Of a stretch of 57,150 bases of DNA, positions 32,683 through 43,900 are shown in pieces. Numbering within the stretch: position 1 is the stretch's first letter; every line of letters begins with the position of its first letter. Below the pieces are notes generated by a model that made no database searches, was not told where the DNA came from, and worked only from the letters and a program-made list of their open reading frames with translations. The translations under genes and the position numbers were made by a program. The DNA is from Oscillospiraceae bacterium (GTDB taxonomy: Bacteria > Bacillota_A > Clostridia > Oscillospirales > Ruminococcaceae). The stretch lies in NCBI GenBank assembly GCA_017523995.1, contig JAFWUX010000003.1, positions 1 through 57,150 of the forward strand, read 5' to 3'.

Positions 32683-33960
32683 TCAGGTATGCAATTCAGC
32701 ATCTATCGGCTCGTTCCGTTGTCCGTCAGTCAGCGCAACTATTTTATATGCGTACCTGTCAATGTGATACTTTGCTGCAAAATCCTGAATGATAAAGCTG
32801 CATGGAATATCAGCTTTTGTGTTCCACTCAATTACAAGTTGAACCTGTCCGTTCGGTAAAGTGATGTTTTCGGCGCACCGTGCATCCAGAGCGTTTTCTT
32901 CAAAAAGTGCTGTATACATTGCGCGGATTGTATCCGGATCTGTGATTTCGTCATCGGGAATCGTGAATCCCTCCGGATCCTTCCACGCATAGCCCAATAC
33001 AATACTCCGGACATTTTCGTTTTTGTCTGCAAGCAGAATCTGCTCCGGTGTCAGTGTGCAGAAAATACGCGGATAATACGGAAAGCAGATTGCATTTTCG
33101 CGATCCGCTCCGATTGCCGAAAGAATCGCAGAAATCTGTTCTTCCTTTGCGGCACGGTACAGTTTCTCCTGCGTTTCCATATAATAATCCCATTCCATCA
33201 GAGAAATTTCTTCCTCAGAATACAGATTCGGATCAAGCGTTTCAGCATATTTTCTGCCTGCTTCTTTCGCTTGGTCTGACAGTCCGGCTGTATGCTCATA
33301 ATAAGTCAGGTGAACAGGAATCAGTGTTTCGCCCGAACGGATCTTCTGTCTGACCTTTTCTTCCGCCTTGGCTGACAGTTGATCGGGATCGACTGACGGT
33401 ACCGCTTTTGTGGTGACTGTGGTCATTGCCGCGGTTGTGGATGTTTCGGATGATATAACAGCTTTTGCTGAACTTGTAGTGCGCACAGATGTCTGATTGT
33501 CTGCGGCCGGAGATGCCGATTCGGATGATGTCACATTTGTCACAGCCTGTTCTGTTGCGACTTTGCGCATTGTTGTGGCAGCCGGTTCTGTACGCAGCGA
33601 TGTCACCGTCAAAGGCTTTGCAGTTGCGGTCTGAGCGGATGTGGCTGCCGCGGTCACTTCTTCGAGGAGCGAATCAACCTGACTGTTCTGCGGAATCAGA
33701 TCATCCTGATTTCCGTGCAGCATCACCGCACCGAATCCGACCGCAAACAGCAGACAGGCTGCAAGGACGGCTCCGACCGTCCGGCGAGGGACTGCGGCTG
33801 TTCTGTTTGAAGCTGCAATGTGACCGCCTGAGCGCTTTGCCGGAGCAGATGCGCAGGCAGCAGGGGCAGGCGCTCTGCCGCGGCGGGGGTGTTTGTATGC
33901 CGAAACGATCATCTGATCCGGCAGATCGTTCAGCAATTCAGCAAGCTCCGTTGCATTCAA
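32683..33960 (-). CDS. membrane anti-sigma-like protein
   Basis: A 425-aa protein starting at TTG (33960), overlapping the sigma stop by 4 nt (TTGA), with AGGAGG upstream. The cytoplasmic part is residues 1-60 (MNATELAELLNDLPDQMIVSAYKH at the start, split by basic linker), the membrane span 61-81, then a Thr/Ala/Ser-rich stalk to about 190. A helical domain (DQLSAKAEEKVRQKIRSGE onward) follows. At the end lies one copy (DPDTIRAMYTALFEENALDAR onward) of the domain duplicated in the dockerin protein downstream. The pairing suggests sensing through a domain also displayed on the scaffold. The anti-sigma role is inferred from the overlap and topology. Confidence 0.88.
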   Translation of the reverse strand: MNATELAELLNDLPDQMIVSAYKHPRRGRAPAPAACASAPAKRSGGHIAASNRTAAVPRRTVGAVLAACLLFAVGFGAVMLHGNQDDLIPQNSQVDSLLEEVTAAATSAQTATAKPLTVTSLRTEPAATTMRKVATEQAVTNVTSSESASPAADNQTSVRTTSSAKAVISSETSTTAAMTTVTTKAVPSVDPDQLSAKAEEKVRQKIRSGETLIPVHLTYYEHTAGLSDQAKEAGRKYAETLDPNLYSEEEISLMEWDYYMETQEKLYRAAKEEQISAILSAIGADRENAICFPYYPRIFCTLTPEQILLADKNENVRSIVLGYAWKDPEGFTIPDDEITDPDTIRAMYTALFEENALDARCAENITLPNGQVQLVIEWNTKADIPCSFIIQDFAAKYHIDRYAYKIVALTDGQRNEPIDAELHT

Positions 33961-34550
33961 AGCAATCCCTCCTTTCTGAGATATGCCAGCAGCTTTTTCC
34001 GGATATGCGACAATGTCACCTGCACGTTATTCTCGCGCATTCCGGATTCCGCCGCAAGATCGGAAAAGGATGTGAAGCCCCAGTATCTGCGGATAAACAG
34101 GTTTCGCTTTTTGACCGGCAGCGATTGCAGAAACCGGCTGATTGCCTCCAGCAGTTCGCGCCGCTCCAGCTCAGAGAGTACATTTTCAGATGAAGGCAGC
34201 AATTCTGAAAGTTCTTCGAGCGCCGCAGCCTGCTGACCGCCGCCGCGTTTTGTACGGTGTCCTGCTTTATACCGGTTCAGCGCATGGTTGCGGACCGTTT
34301 TCAGCAGATAGGCGCAGAAGTTTTCCGGCTGTGCAGGCGGAATCGCATTCCAGATCTGCAGCAGCGCATCGTTCAGGCACTCTTCTGCATCCTGCTCACT
34401 GCCCAGAATATCGCGCGCAACGGTCCGGCAGAGCGCGCCGTACTGTTCCGCGATCACGGCAAGCGCCTGCTCATCTCTGTTATTCAGCATCAAAAGAATT
34501 CTTTTGTCATCTATGGCAATCACCGCCCTTCGCGTTTTGCCTTCATCCAT
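33957..34550 (-). CDS. ECF RNA polymerase sigma factor
   Basis: A 197-aa ECF sigma factor similar to those at 21052 and 54618: EQYGALCRTVARDILGSEQ, DAEECLNDALLQIWNAIPP, TVRNHALNRYKAGHRTKRGG, and region 4 IRRYWGFTSFSDLAAESGMRENNVQVTLSHIRKKL split by short spacers. The ATG at 34550 has no ribosome site. Alignment with the paralogues suggests translation may begin nearer IAIDDKRILL (about 34523), where AAGGG precedes GTG/ATT codons, so the start is uncertain. It is divergent from the 3,227-aa surface protein and leads a three-gene operon. Confidence 0.9.
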   Translation of the reverse strand: MDEGKTRRAVIAIDDKRILLMLNNRDEQALAVIAEQYGALCRTVARDILGSEQDAEECLNDALLQIWNAIPPAQPENFCAYLLKTVRNHALNRYKAGHRTKRGGGQQAAALEELSELLPSSENVLSELERRELLEAISRFLQSLPVKKRNLFIRRYWGFTSFSDLAAESGMRENNVQVTLSHIRKKLLAYLRKEGLL

Positions 34551-34609
34551 AAAGACAACAAAACGCCGGAAAACTTAAAGCGTTTTCAAAAATATTTTTC
34601 TTTGTCTGC

Positions 34610-34638
34610 ATTGTAGCATCTGCGGCGGCGTTTGTCAA
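34610..34638 (-). promoter_or_regulatory. sigma-A promoter of the third sigma operon
   Basis: The minus strand has TTGACA (34638-34633), 17 nt, TACAAT (34615-34610). A second ECF-like pair, TGAAAAC (34588-34582) and CGTTTTG (34565-34559) with 16-nt spacing, lies downstream and could be an autoregulatory promoter. It is too close to the annotated ATG to leave a leader. Confidence 0.8.
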
Positions 34639-34672
34639 TATGCAGGCAGAAACAGCCGCTGCTTTCCGCATT

Positions 34673-34688
34673 CCCCCCAGTTGGGGGG
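34673..34688. other. perfect C6/G6 hairpin in the divergent intergenic region
   Basis: CCCCCC (34673-34678), AGTT, GGGGGG (34683-34688). It lies between the sigma operon promoter and the surface-protein gene. The rest of 34689-34905 is an AT-rich leader with a weak TAAAAT -10 candidate near 34710 and no clear -35. Confidence 0.5.
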
Positions 34689-34905
34689 TAGTATTCAGAT
34701 TGAAAATATGATAAAATAATTACAACAATGGGGATCGCTGGATTCCGGCGCTCCTTTGTCTGATGTGTATTCCGGAAAGGAGCGAAAGCGATGATGATAC
34801 GGCAGGTGATGCGGATGTGTGTACACCGTACAGCGGAATGACCGTTTGAACAATCAAGGATGAAACAGCCCATAAAAATCTATTTTGAAGGCGAGGTACA
34901 GACTT

Positions 34906-37900
34906 ATGAAACACACGCGAAAACGCATCTTCTCTTTGCTGATGTCAGGTATCATGACAGCATCGCTGCTGCCTGCATATCTGGCTGAGCTGCCCATTCC
35001 GGCAGCAGCGGACGATCCGGTGGAGGACAACGATCCGACGATCGACTTTGACTACGCAAACGATCCGAATCACATTATTCTGAATGCAGACGATGCGCTG
35101 AAGGATCTTGCACAGCAGAAAAAAGACAGCATGGATTCCGGCAAAACAGAAGATATGAAGCAGAGATTCCCGTGGCAGCACGCGACATATGTGACTGCCG
35201 AAGGAGACAGCGGCCATTCGCTCCGCACGCTGCTTGAATCCAGAGACACCGATGTTCAGTATGTTTCGCTCGTAAAAGACTATAAAGGTTATTGGGATCA
35301 TTGGGACAAGCAGAAATGGGAGCCGATCAAAATCACCACGGACAAGGTGCTTGACCTGAACGGACACCAGTTTTTGCTTCAATATGATGCAAACATCAAT
35401 CACAAAGAAAACGGCCACGAGCAGGAATATAGCTGGGAGGGTGCACATTATCTGAGTGCCTTTGAAATCTCCGAGGGTGCAACGCTGACGATCATCGACT
35501 CCTCTGAATGGCGCGGAGACGGGAAGGGCACAGGTAAAATCGGATTTTATGCCGGCTGGTGTGACCATTATACCTATGACTACAAATGGTACGGCCACCG
35601 TGATCTGTTCCATGTACTGGACGGAAATCTGATCATTTACGGCGGCACCTATGAAGCCGGCGAAACCAAGATGCAGAGAAAAGTAGTTTCAAATTTCTCC
35701 ATGAAAAAACTGACAACGGCCATCGGAACGGCGGTCGGACTCGGCGTGAACATTGCAAAATATGCAACGGGCATCTCAACTGCCGAAGCCGCATATCAGG
35801 ATGTGCTGGAAGAAGTTGCTGATCTGGATGCAGGCACAGCAGATCCGAAGCCGCCGAAGACCTCAGAAACACAGAAGAATCAGCCGGACGGCAAAGCCAG
35901 CACCAGAAATCTGTCTGTCAGCGAAAAATCGGCGGAAAAAGACAAGAAGATTGCTGAAGGCGATAAGCAGGGAACACCGGAAGGCGAGAACAAGGCTGAT
36001 GAAGAAGAAAAGGCAAAATACGATAAAAACACCAAGGTTGCAAAGGCGAAGAACGAAATTGTCAATCAGGCTGTCAATAAAGACGGCATCATGGGCATTG
36101 TCAACGAGGGCTTTTCGCTCGTGGATCAGGTCATAGATATGTTTGGCACAACAGAGTACCCGCCGATCTCCAATACGATTATGGGTACGGCTGTCCGTGT
36201 GGGAACCGCCGGCACCTTTGCCTGCTACGGCGGCAGCTACATCGGCAACGGCAGCACGCCGGATACACGGAATGCTGTTGTGGAAGTGATAATCAGTCCG
36301 AGTGCAGGTGCATGGACATATGATGCAAGAAAGCGGGAAGGCGGCAGAGCCTATATCTATGACGGCGATTTTACAGCCAATGCCGGTGCAAATGTGTTCA
36401 ACATCTGCCGCGGCATTAAAGACAAAGAACTGAAAACAACCCAATATAGGCTCAACGCGAATAACAGTTCTGAAGTTGCGATTACCTATGACGAACATTT
36501 CGGCGTGGAGGAGCTCTTTTATCAGAATCAGGATCAGCTGGAAAAGGGAAGAATCGAAAACGGCACCGTCTATGACCAATACAACCAGGAAATCATCCCT
36601 GAACCGCTGACAACCGCCAATATTCAGGTGCGCGGCGGCACCTTCCACTGCCATTATAATGTGATCAACATGGCAAAGCTGGAAAAAGACGCGCGCACAA
36701 AAGCAGGTACCTCCGTTGACGCGCATTACCGCAAGTTCCCCGGCACCTCCGGCTCCGTGAACCTCGGCGTGGATTCCTTCGGCGAAGACATCATCCGCGA
36801 CGGCAGAATCCAGATCGTCGATAATGCAGAGGGCTGTCTCGTTCTGATGGACGATCAGGAACCGGGCAAAGAAAACGGACTGTATCACTACCGCCTGTTC
36901 TGCGGCGACAACGAGCTGCGTACAAAATCCTATCTGAAGGTCTATCCGAATGAGGCAGTCACGAATTCATCGAATTCCATGCAGCTTGCCTATTATCTCG
37001 GTACAGGCACGCAGACGAAAGATATCTTCACGGATGACGAGGATAATATCCGTTCGCCTTACCGCCAGATGGAAAGATATTTTGATTTCCAGATTGACGA
37101 TCCGAAGCACAGACAGGCGTATTCCGTCAAACCGAATTTCCGTAATTCGACAACGGAACAAATGGATGCCTACGGCGAAAAGACTGCGGCATCTGAGGTC
37201 TGGTATTATCCGGCGCCGCTGGATAAATACGGCAATGAAATCAAAGATGTCTCCTACGGATTTTCTGAGCTTAGGTTTAAGGTGCATCCCAATAATATCG
37301 GAAAATTCCAGAGATGGGCTGGCTCGGAGCTGCTCGGCACCATGCACCATTATGAACCGGACGCAGGCGTTTACTGGCTCTATGACAAGGACTTTATCGA
37401 CGATAATGCATGGCAGGATGTGATTGACGGAGAAGACCGCTATGTGGGCGGCACACTCACTATCAAAAAAGCAACATACGAAAAAGTCCGCACGAACATG
37501 AAATACTTTACCTACAAGGTCTATCAGGTCGATCCGCTGACGCGCGAAAATCTCAACGCGAACGGCACCTACGGCGGCGATGATCCGCTGCTCACAGTCC
37601 GCTACGGCTGTGCGCCGGAGGAGACTGCGCTCAAGTGCAAGCTGCCGCTGGACGAGGTCGAGCAGCGCATCAAAAACGCCCACCCTGAATGGCAGGGCTA
37701 CCGCGCAGGTGAAATGTACCGCATCGTGCTGGAAGTGGAAGAGCAGATCGGCATCGGTGAAAAAGCTGCGAGTGCGGATAGTCTCTGGTTAGATAAGTCA
37801 TTCAATGACTTCGGCAAGAAGCTGAGACCGGCTTCCACCACGACTTCCATTCTGTTCCGCTGCTTTGAGCAATCAGAGCAGATGAAAGATGAGCGCCTGT

Positions 37901-40900
37901 ATCTCGACACAGCCTTTACACCGCTCCAGTGGCCGGAATATCCGACCAATATGCATACAATCCCGGCAGGTCAGAAGCATACCATTGAGCTGCGCAACGG
38001 CAAGACCGGTATGGTTGACTGGGAAGCAGACGCAAGAGTCTTTGACATCTACTATCAGTGGTGGGAACTGGACGAGAACGGCGAGCCTTATAAGCTGCTT
38101 GCCGGAACCGACAACATCTTCAATGACGGACTGAGTAAATATACGGAATTCGGCACACTGAAAGATTATCAGAGCGGCATGGCTGAAATCATCAAGAATG
38201 ATAAGAACGCCAGCAGCACCGATGATGACGATGTCTATGAGCTGAAGGATAAAGCAAAGCATAAGCCCGGTTCATGGAATCTCGAATACGTCAAGAAGAG
38301 CGACGGAAAGCGGTTCCTGTATGCAAATACCGTCGATCCGGACGATCCGCGTGCAGATACCTATGTCAATCCGGATTATCCGAATGTCACCGGTCTGCCG
38401 TATATCTCTCCGGAGGGAGAATACAATTGGACAGCAGAACAGCTCCATATGTATACATCCGAGACAACCGGAACAGATATCCTGAAATCAGACAAGAGCC
38501 GGAATCTGAGCCTCTATTACAACGATGTGACTGCAAACCAGACCGATTCCTGCTATATCCCGAAGGAACTGATCGGCAAACGGATCCGTGTCTGTGCGAT
38601 TGCACTGAACTCGCGCTGGCCGCTCGCCTTCGACAAAAAGCAGACCTTCTGGTCGCACACGATGGAGGTTTGTGATCCGAACAGCCCTGAGGGCTATGTC
38701 AACGTTCAGACTGACGAGAAAGAGGACTTCGGCGAAGATATCCCGGCAACGCTTTCTGTCCAGAAGCTGAGAGACTTCTATAACGGCAGCAAGATTGCCT
38801 CTGTCACCTACTATGCTTACGGCAAATACAAGCAATTTGCATATGATCCTAAATACATCCTTTCCAATCTGGGTGAAGTGCCGCCTGTCAGATATCCGAA
38901 GGATTTTTCTGATAAGGTTCCGGATTTCATCGCGGATGAGAACCGAAATGCAAAATTAAAGGATTTCCTGCAGGATTACGATGATGTCTGTGTTGTGCTC
39001 GGACTGACAAACACCCAGCGGATGAAGCAGATTCAGTGCAATGAATATTCGCTGGATATGGTCACCGATTTTGTCGTGCTGTATCCGGCACCCGAAATCT
39101 ACGGCACCTTTGCAATCAAGCCGATCGGCACGCCGGATCCGAGCAAAAAGCCGTATGAGCAGTCGGCTGTATTCTCCGTCACAAATCTGGGCGGACTGCA
39201 AGCAGGCGAAACCGTCAGCTCTGTTTACTACTATGCATACGGAAAAGAAAAATCCTTTGACGGGCTGAGCGTTTATAATTGGAAGGATCTGCCGGAAGCA
39301 AGATATCCGATCGGTTTTACCGAGAAGGAGACTTCACCGCGTTTTGCACTGTCACAGCGTGATGTGTATGTCAGAGTGGAGACAAGCAAAAACAACGCGC
39401 CGTACAGATCGTTCACCCTCACGGAACAAAAGCCCGATCTGAAAGGCACCGTCGGCTTCACCTATGACAAAGACCTCAGCTATGCGACATACGATCATCC
39501 GGTGACGCTCTCGCTTGATGATTTCCAAGGTCTTGCGTACAATGAGGAGATCGTCGAGGTGGAGTACAGGGTTGACAGCGCAACCAAGGTATTCAGCACC
39601 GAAGATGATCCGGACGTGTTCAAGAACGGGATTCCTTCCGCCGCATTCCCGACTGATTTTTACGGAGAAAACTCAGCAAACAAAATCCGCAGCAAAAACT
39701 ACATCCCATATGTAACAGTCAAAGTGGCGAGAAAACCGGTTAAGTCGGATAAATCAAAGACGGAACAGGGAACAGGCACGATTGTTCAGACACCGACTGA
39801 CATGGATCCGTCAACGCTTGAGCAATTACAGGAGTTAATCGGAAAAACGCCGGTAGAAGGTACAGTCAAAAGGACAGAAATACTGGAAGAAACAGATATC
39901 ATTGGCAGAACAGGTAAAACCGGAACGATTTATAATCCGTCTGATTCGCAGTTCTTACTCCAGACCGATAAAACAGAAACCCGCGAAAAGACATTCTCCA
40001 CGGAGAATTATGAATCCTTCCGCTGTGAAGTCAAGGCGACGGATATTCATTGCTTCGGCGATGAAGTCATGGAGATCAAGGTCTCGGACGTTCTGGACGG
40101 TAAGTATGAGAAAGGTATCGGTGCATTCAATGCTTACCCGACGAATGCCACAATCGGCTTCGACTTCAGCGATTATACCAACACAAATGAAAAGGTTGCA
40201 GTTCTGGAGCAGCATCCGACGATCAGCTGGCTGTCAGTCATCAAACCGACCGGCGAGCGCGGTGAGGCGACCTTCACCATGAAAACACCGGACGGCGGCA
40301 GCGTTTCCATGACGATCCGCGTGATCGAGGAATATGACAGCTTTACGATCAAAGGCATTTCCGCACCGGTAATCGGCAAGCCGCTTGATTATGATGTTGA
40401 AATTCCGGAGGACGCACCCTACCATATCAAAGAGGTCAGCTGGTCTACCAATTCCGATACACCGATTACAAAGGATTCTGTGGCAGAATACTACCATCCG
40501 TACAGTATCCGGATCACACTGGAATCCGAGTCCTGCTGCCAAAGCAGCTTCTGGGATGCTTCATTCACCATGGAGGCTGCGCAGCTTGACGGTTCTGTCG
40601 AGACAATCAGCGAGCGTTTCCGGGATCCGGCCACCGCACGAAGCTCGTCTTATGCATATCAGATATATGATTATGACGCAGACGAATATCGGCAGGAGTT
40701 TGTATTCAACTACACCTACCCGGCACAGTCCGATCATGCGGCATCCGTCATTGACGAGGTGCATCTGGACTTCCCGACCGAGGTACCGGAGGGCACGTAT
40801 TTCAGCGATTATCTGAAGCAGGTGCATCTCTATACGAACGGTCATGACGATACACTGCTCAGCACCATCCTGCCGACCTACAGCGCAGAAGCCTATGAAA

Positions 40901-43900
40901 TCGGAGATGCATCCGGCTATGATGTGAGCCTGCTTGATCTCCGTGTTCAGAGCTTTATCAAGGGCATGCAGGACGGTCTCAGCGCAACAATCGAAATTCC
41001 GGAGAAGATGCAGAATACCGGCGACAAATTTGCCGAGAATGTCAAAATCTATATCAACGGCGAAGAGGGTGAGGTTTTCCTCAGAACAGACGGTAAAATC
41101 ACATTTTACGCACCGGAGACAATCACGGTCACGGACGGCAAAGCTGTCCCGAATATGCCGCAGTATTCCATGCAGGCATTCAATCCGGTCGTCGGTGAAA
41201 CCATCACGCTGAGCGATCTGCTGATTTGCAGTGATGACAGAGTTTCTGTGAAGCTGACAAGCGTTGAATGCGACAGCGATCCGGAAAAATACTTCACCTA
41301 TGATCTTAAAGAAGGCACATTTACGCCGATCGCCGAGAAGCCGAATAATGCGAACAGCATTGTTCTGCGCTACACAGTCAGCTTTGATGCAGACGGCGAC
41401 GGCAAGCCGGAGTATGAAAAGAATGATTCCTACTCCTTCTACCAGATCTATGCGAGCAAAAAGGACGCTCCGGAAATCCAGTCTCAGAAGAAGGATGTCA
41501 AGGTCACCGCGCTGACGCCGGTCGGCAAAACAGCCTACAGCGAAAGCTATCATTTTGATACAACGGCAGAGGGCATTCCGGAAATTGACAACGCATTTAT
41601 CTCCGGCGTCTATGATTCCTCCGAAAAGCTCGTGTCAAACAAAGATTCATTCCGGTACGGTGCCGACGGTCTTGCAAAGATTTTCAAGGACGGCGAAAGC
41701 TATACCGTCAGGACTGCTTCGGTATTCAACATCGAGATTCATGCCGGCACAGATGATGTCTATGCAACTGTATTTGACGCAGACGGAAACAAGGTTCCCG
41801 GCATCTGCATTTCGGTTGACAACGAGCATTATCTCTGCGGCGAGCATCTGACCGGTTTGCAGCCTGACACAGACTACACCCTCTATTACAAGCAGGGCAT
41901 GAACGGCACCTTCTACAAGGCGGCGTTCCGCACCGGTTCACAGGGCTACGGCGTGACAGTCGGCAAGACGCAGGTCACCGCGGAAAACACCGGCGATCTT
42001 GAAAAAGACGGCTGGCATTATGATCCTGAAACCAAAACACTGACGCTCAAAAACCTGACACTGAAGAGTGACGGAACAGTCGCAGCAGAGTGGCAGCTTG
42101 TCGGCAGTACGATTCCGACCTATGCGGCGATTGTAGCGAATGACGAGCTGACCGTCGAGCTCATCGGTAACAACACCCTTGCCTACACCGGCAAGGAACT
42201 CGGCAGCTCCATCATCTATGCGGCGAAGAATCTGACCGTGACCGGCACCGGCAATCTGACATTTACAAATCCGGCTAACAGCGATGCATACGGTCTTTAC
42301 AGCGAGTCGGGCGACATCATTCTCAGCGGCTCCGGCACGCTGAACTTCGACGGTATCGGCTCCGGCGTTTATTCCTACAAGGGCATGCTGTATTACAAGA
42401 ACGGAACGGTCGATTTCAAGCCGTTCATCAAACACAGCGAATATATCGGAGATTATCAGCTCGGCAATCTGATTTCCAGAGAAGATATGCTCGATTGCTC
42501 GGGCGCGGTGCATGCAGTGACCATCAGCGTTGCCTCGCTCGACGAGAAGTATCAGGAGGTCGCTGAAGCTGACATTCCGGGCATCATCAAGACAAATAAC
42601 AAGACTTCAAATGAAGAAAACGCTAAGCACTATATACGCATCGTCCCGCTGCACAGCGATACGGAGAAAAATACCGATCCGGTCTATCTGGAATCCGGTT
42701 CCTGTGAGGACGGCCGCGTTTATCATTATTCCTGCAAATGCGGTCACATCGGAACGGCAACCTTTACCGATGCGCCGGAAGCCTGCGTATTCCATCATCA
42801 TGAGGCGAAAGCCGCGAGCTGTACCGAATCCGGCAATATCGAATACTGGGAATGCGAAATCTGCGGCAAGCTGGCAGAAGATGAAAACGGCGAAACCGAA
42901 CTCACCGCAGAAGACCTGATCACGGCTCCGCTCGGACATGACGGTGTGCATCATGCGGCGAAGGAGGCAGCCTGCACCGAAGCAGGATCAGCGGAACACT
43001 GGACTTGCAGCCGCTGCGGCGAACACTTTGCTGACGTAAACTGCACAGTCCGGCTCTTTGATGCGAATCTGATAATTCCGGCGATTGGTCACGAGTGGAT
43101 TCAGCAATTCGCAAAGGCTGCAACCTGCGAAACAGACGGTGCCATTGCACACTGGAGGTGTTCGCACTGCGGTCTGTGCAGCGCAAATCAGATCGGCACC
43201 AAGCTCCTGAAAAAGGAAGATGTTACCTTACCGGCATTCGGTCACAGCTGGAGCGAATGGACGGTATCCAAGTCATCGACTGAAACCGAAGAAGGTGAGG
43301 AAGTCCGTATCTGCAGTGTTTGCGGGAAAAAGGAAACCAGAGTGATCCCGAAGAAGGCGGCGGAAACCACAACCGCAGTTACCACCACAACCACGCGGGC
43401 GACTACCACTACCGCCAAGGCGACTACCACTGCCGCTAAGGCGACAACTACAACTGCTAAGGCGACAACCACCACCGCCAAAGCGACCACCACTACCACC
43501 GCCAAGGCGACTACCACAACCGCCAAGGCAACAACCACCACCGCCAAGGCGACAACCACCACCACCAAAGCGACCACCACAACCGCTAAGGCGACCACCA
43601 CTACCGCCGAGGCAACTACCACTACCGCTAAGGCGACAACCACAACCGCTAAGGCGACTACCACTACCGCTAAGGCGACTACCACAACCGCTAAGGCAAC
43701 AACCACTACCGCCAAAGCGACCACCACTACCGCTAAGGCAACAACCACTACCGCCAAGGCAACCACCACTACCGCTAAGGCAACTACCACAACTGCTAAG
43801 GCAACAACCACAACCGCTAAGGCAACCACCACAACCGCTAAGGCAACCACCACAACCGCTAAGGCGACTACCACAACCGCCAAGGTAACCACCACTACCG

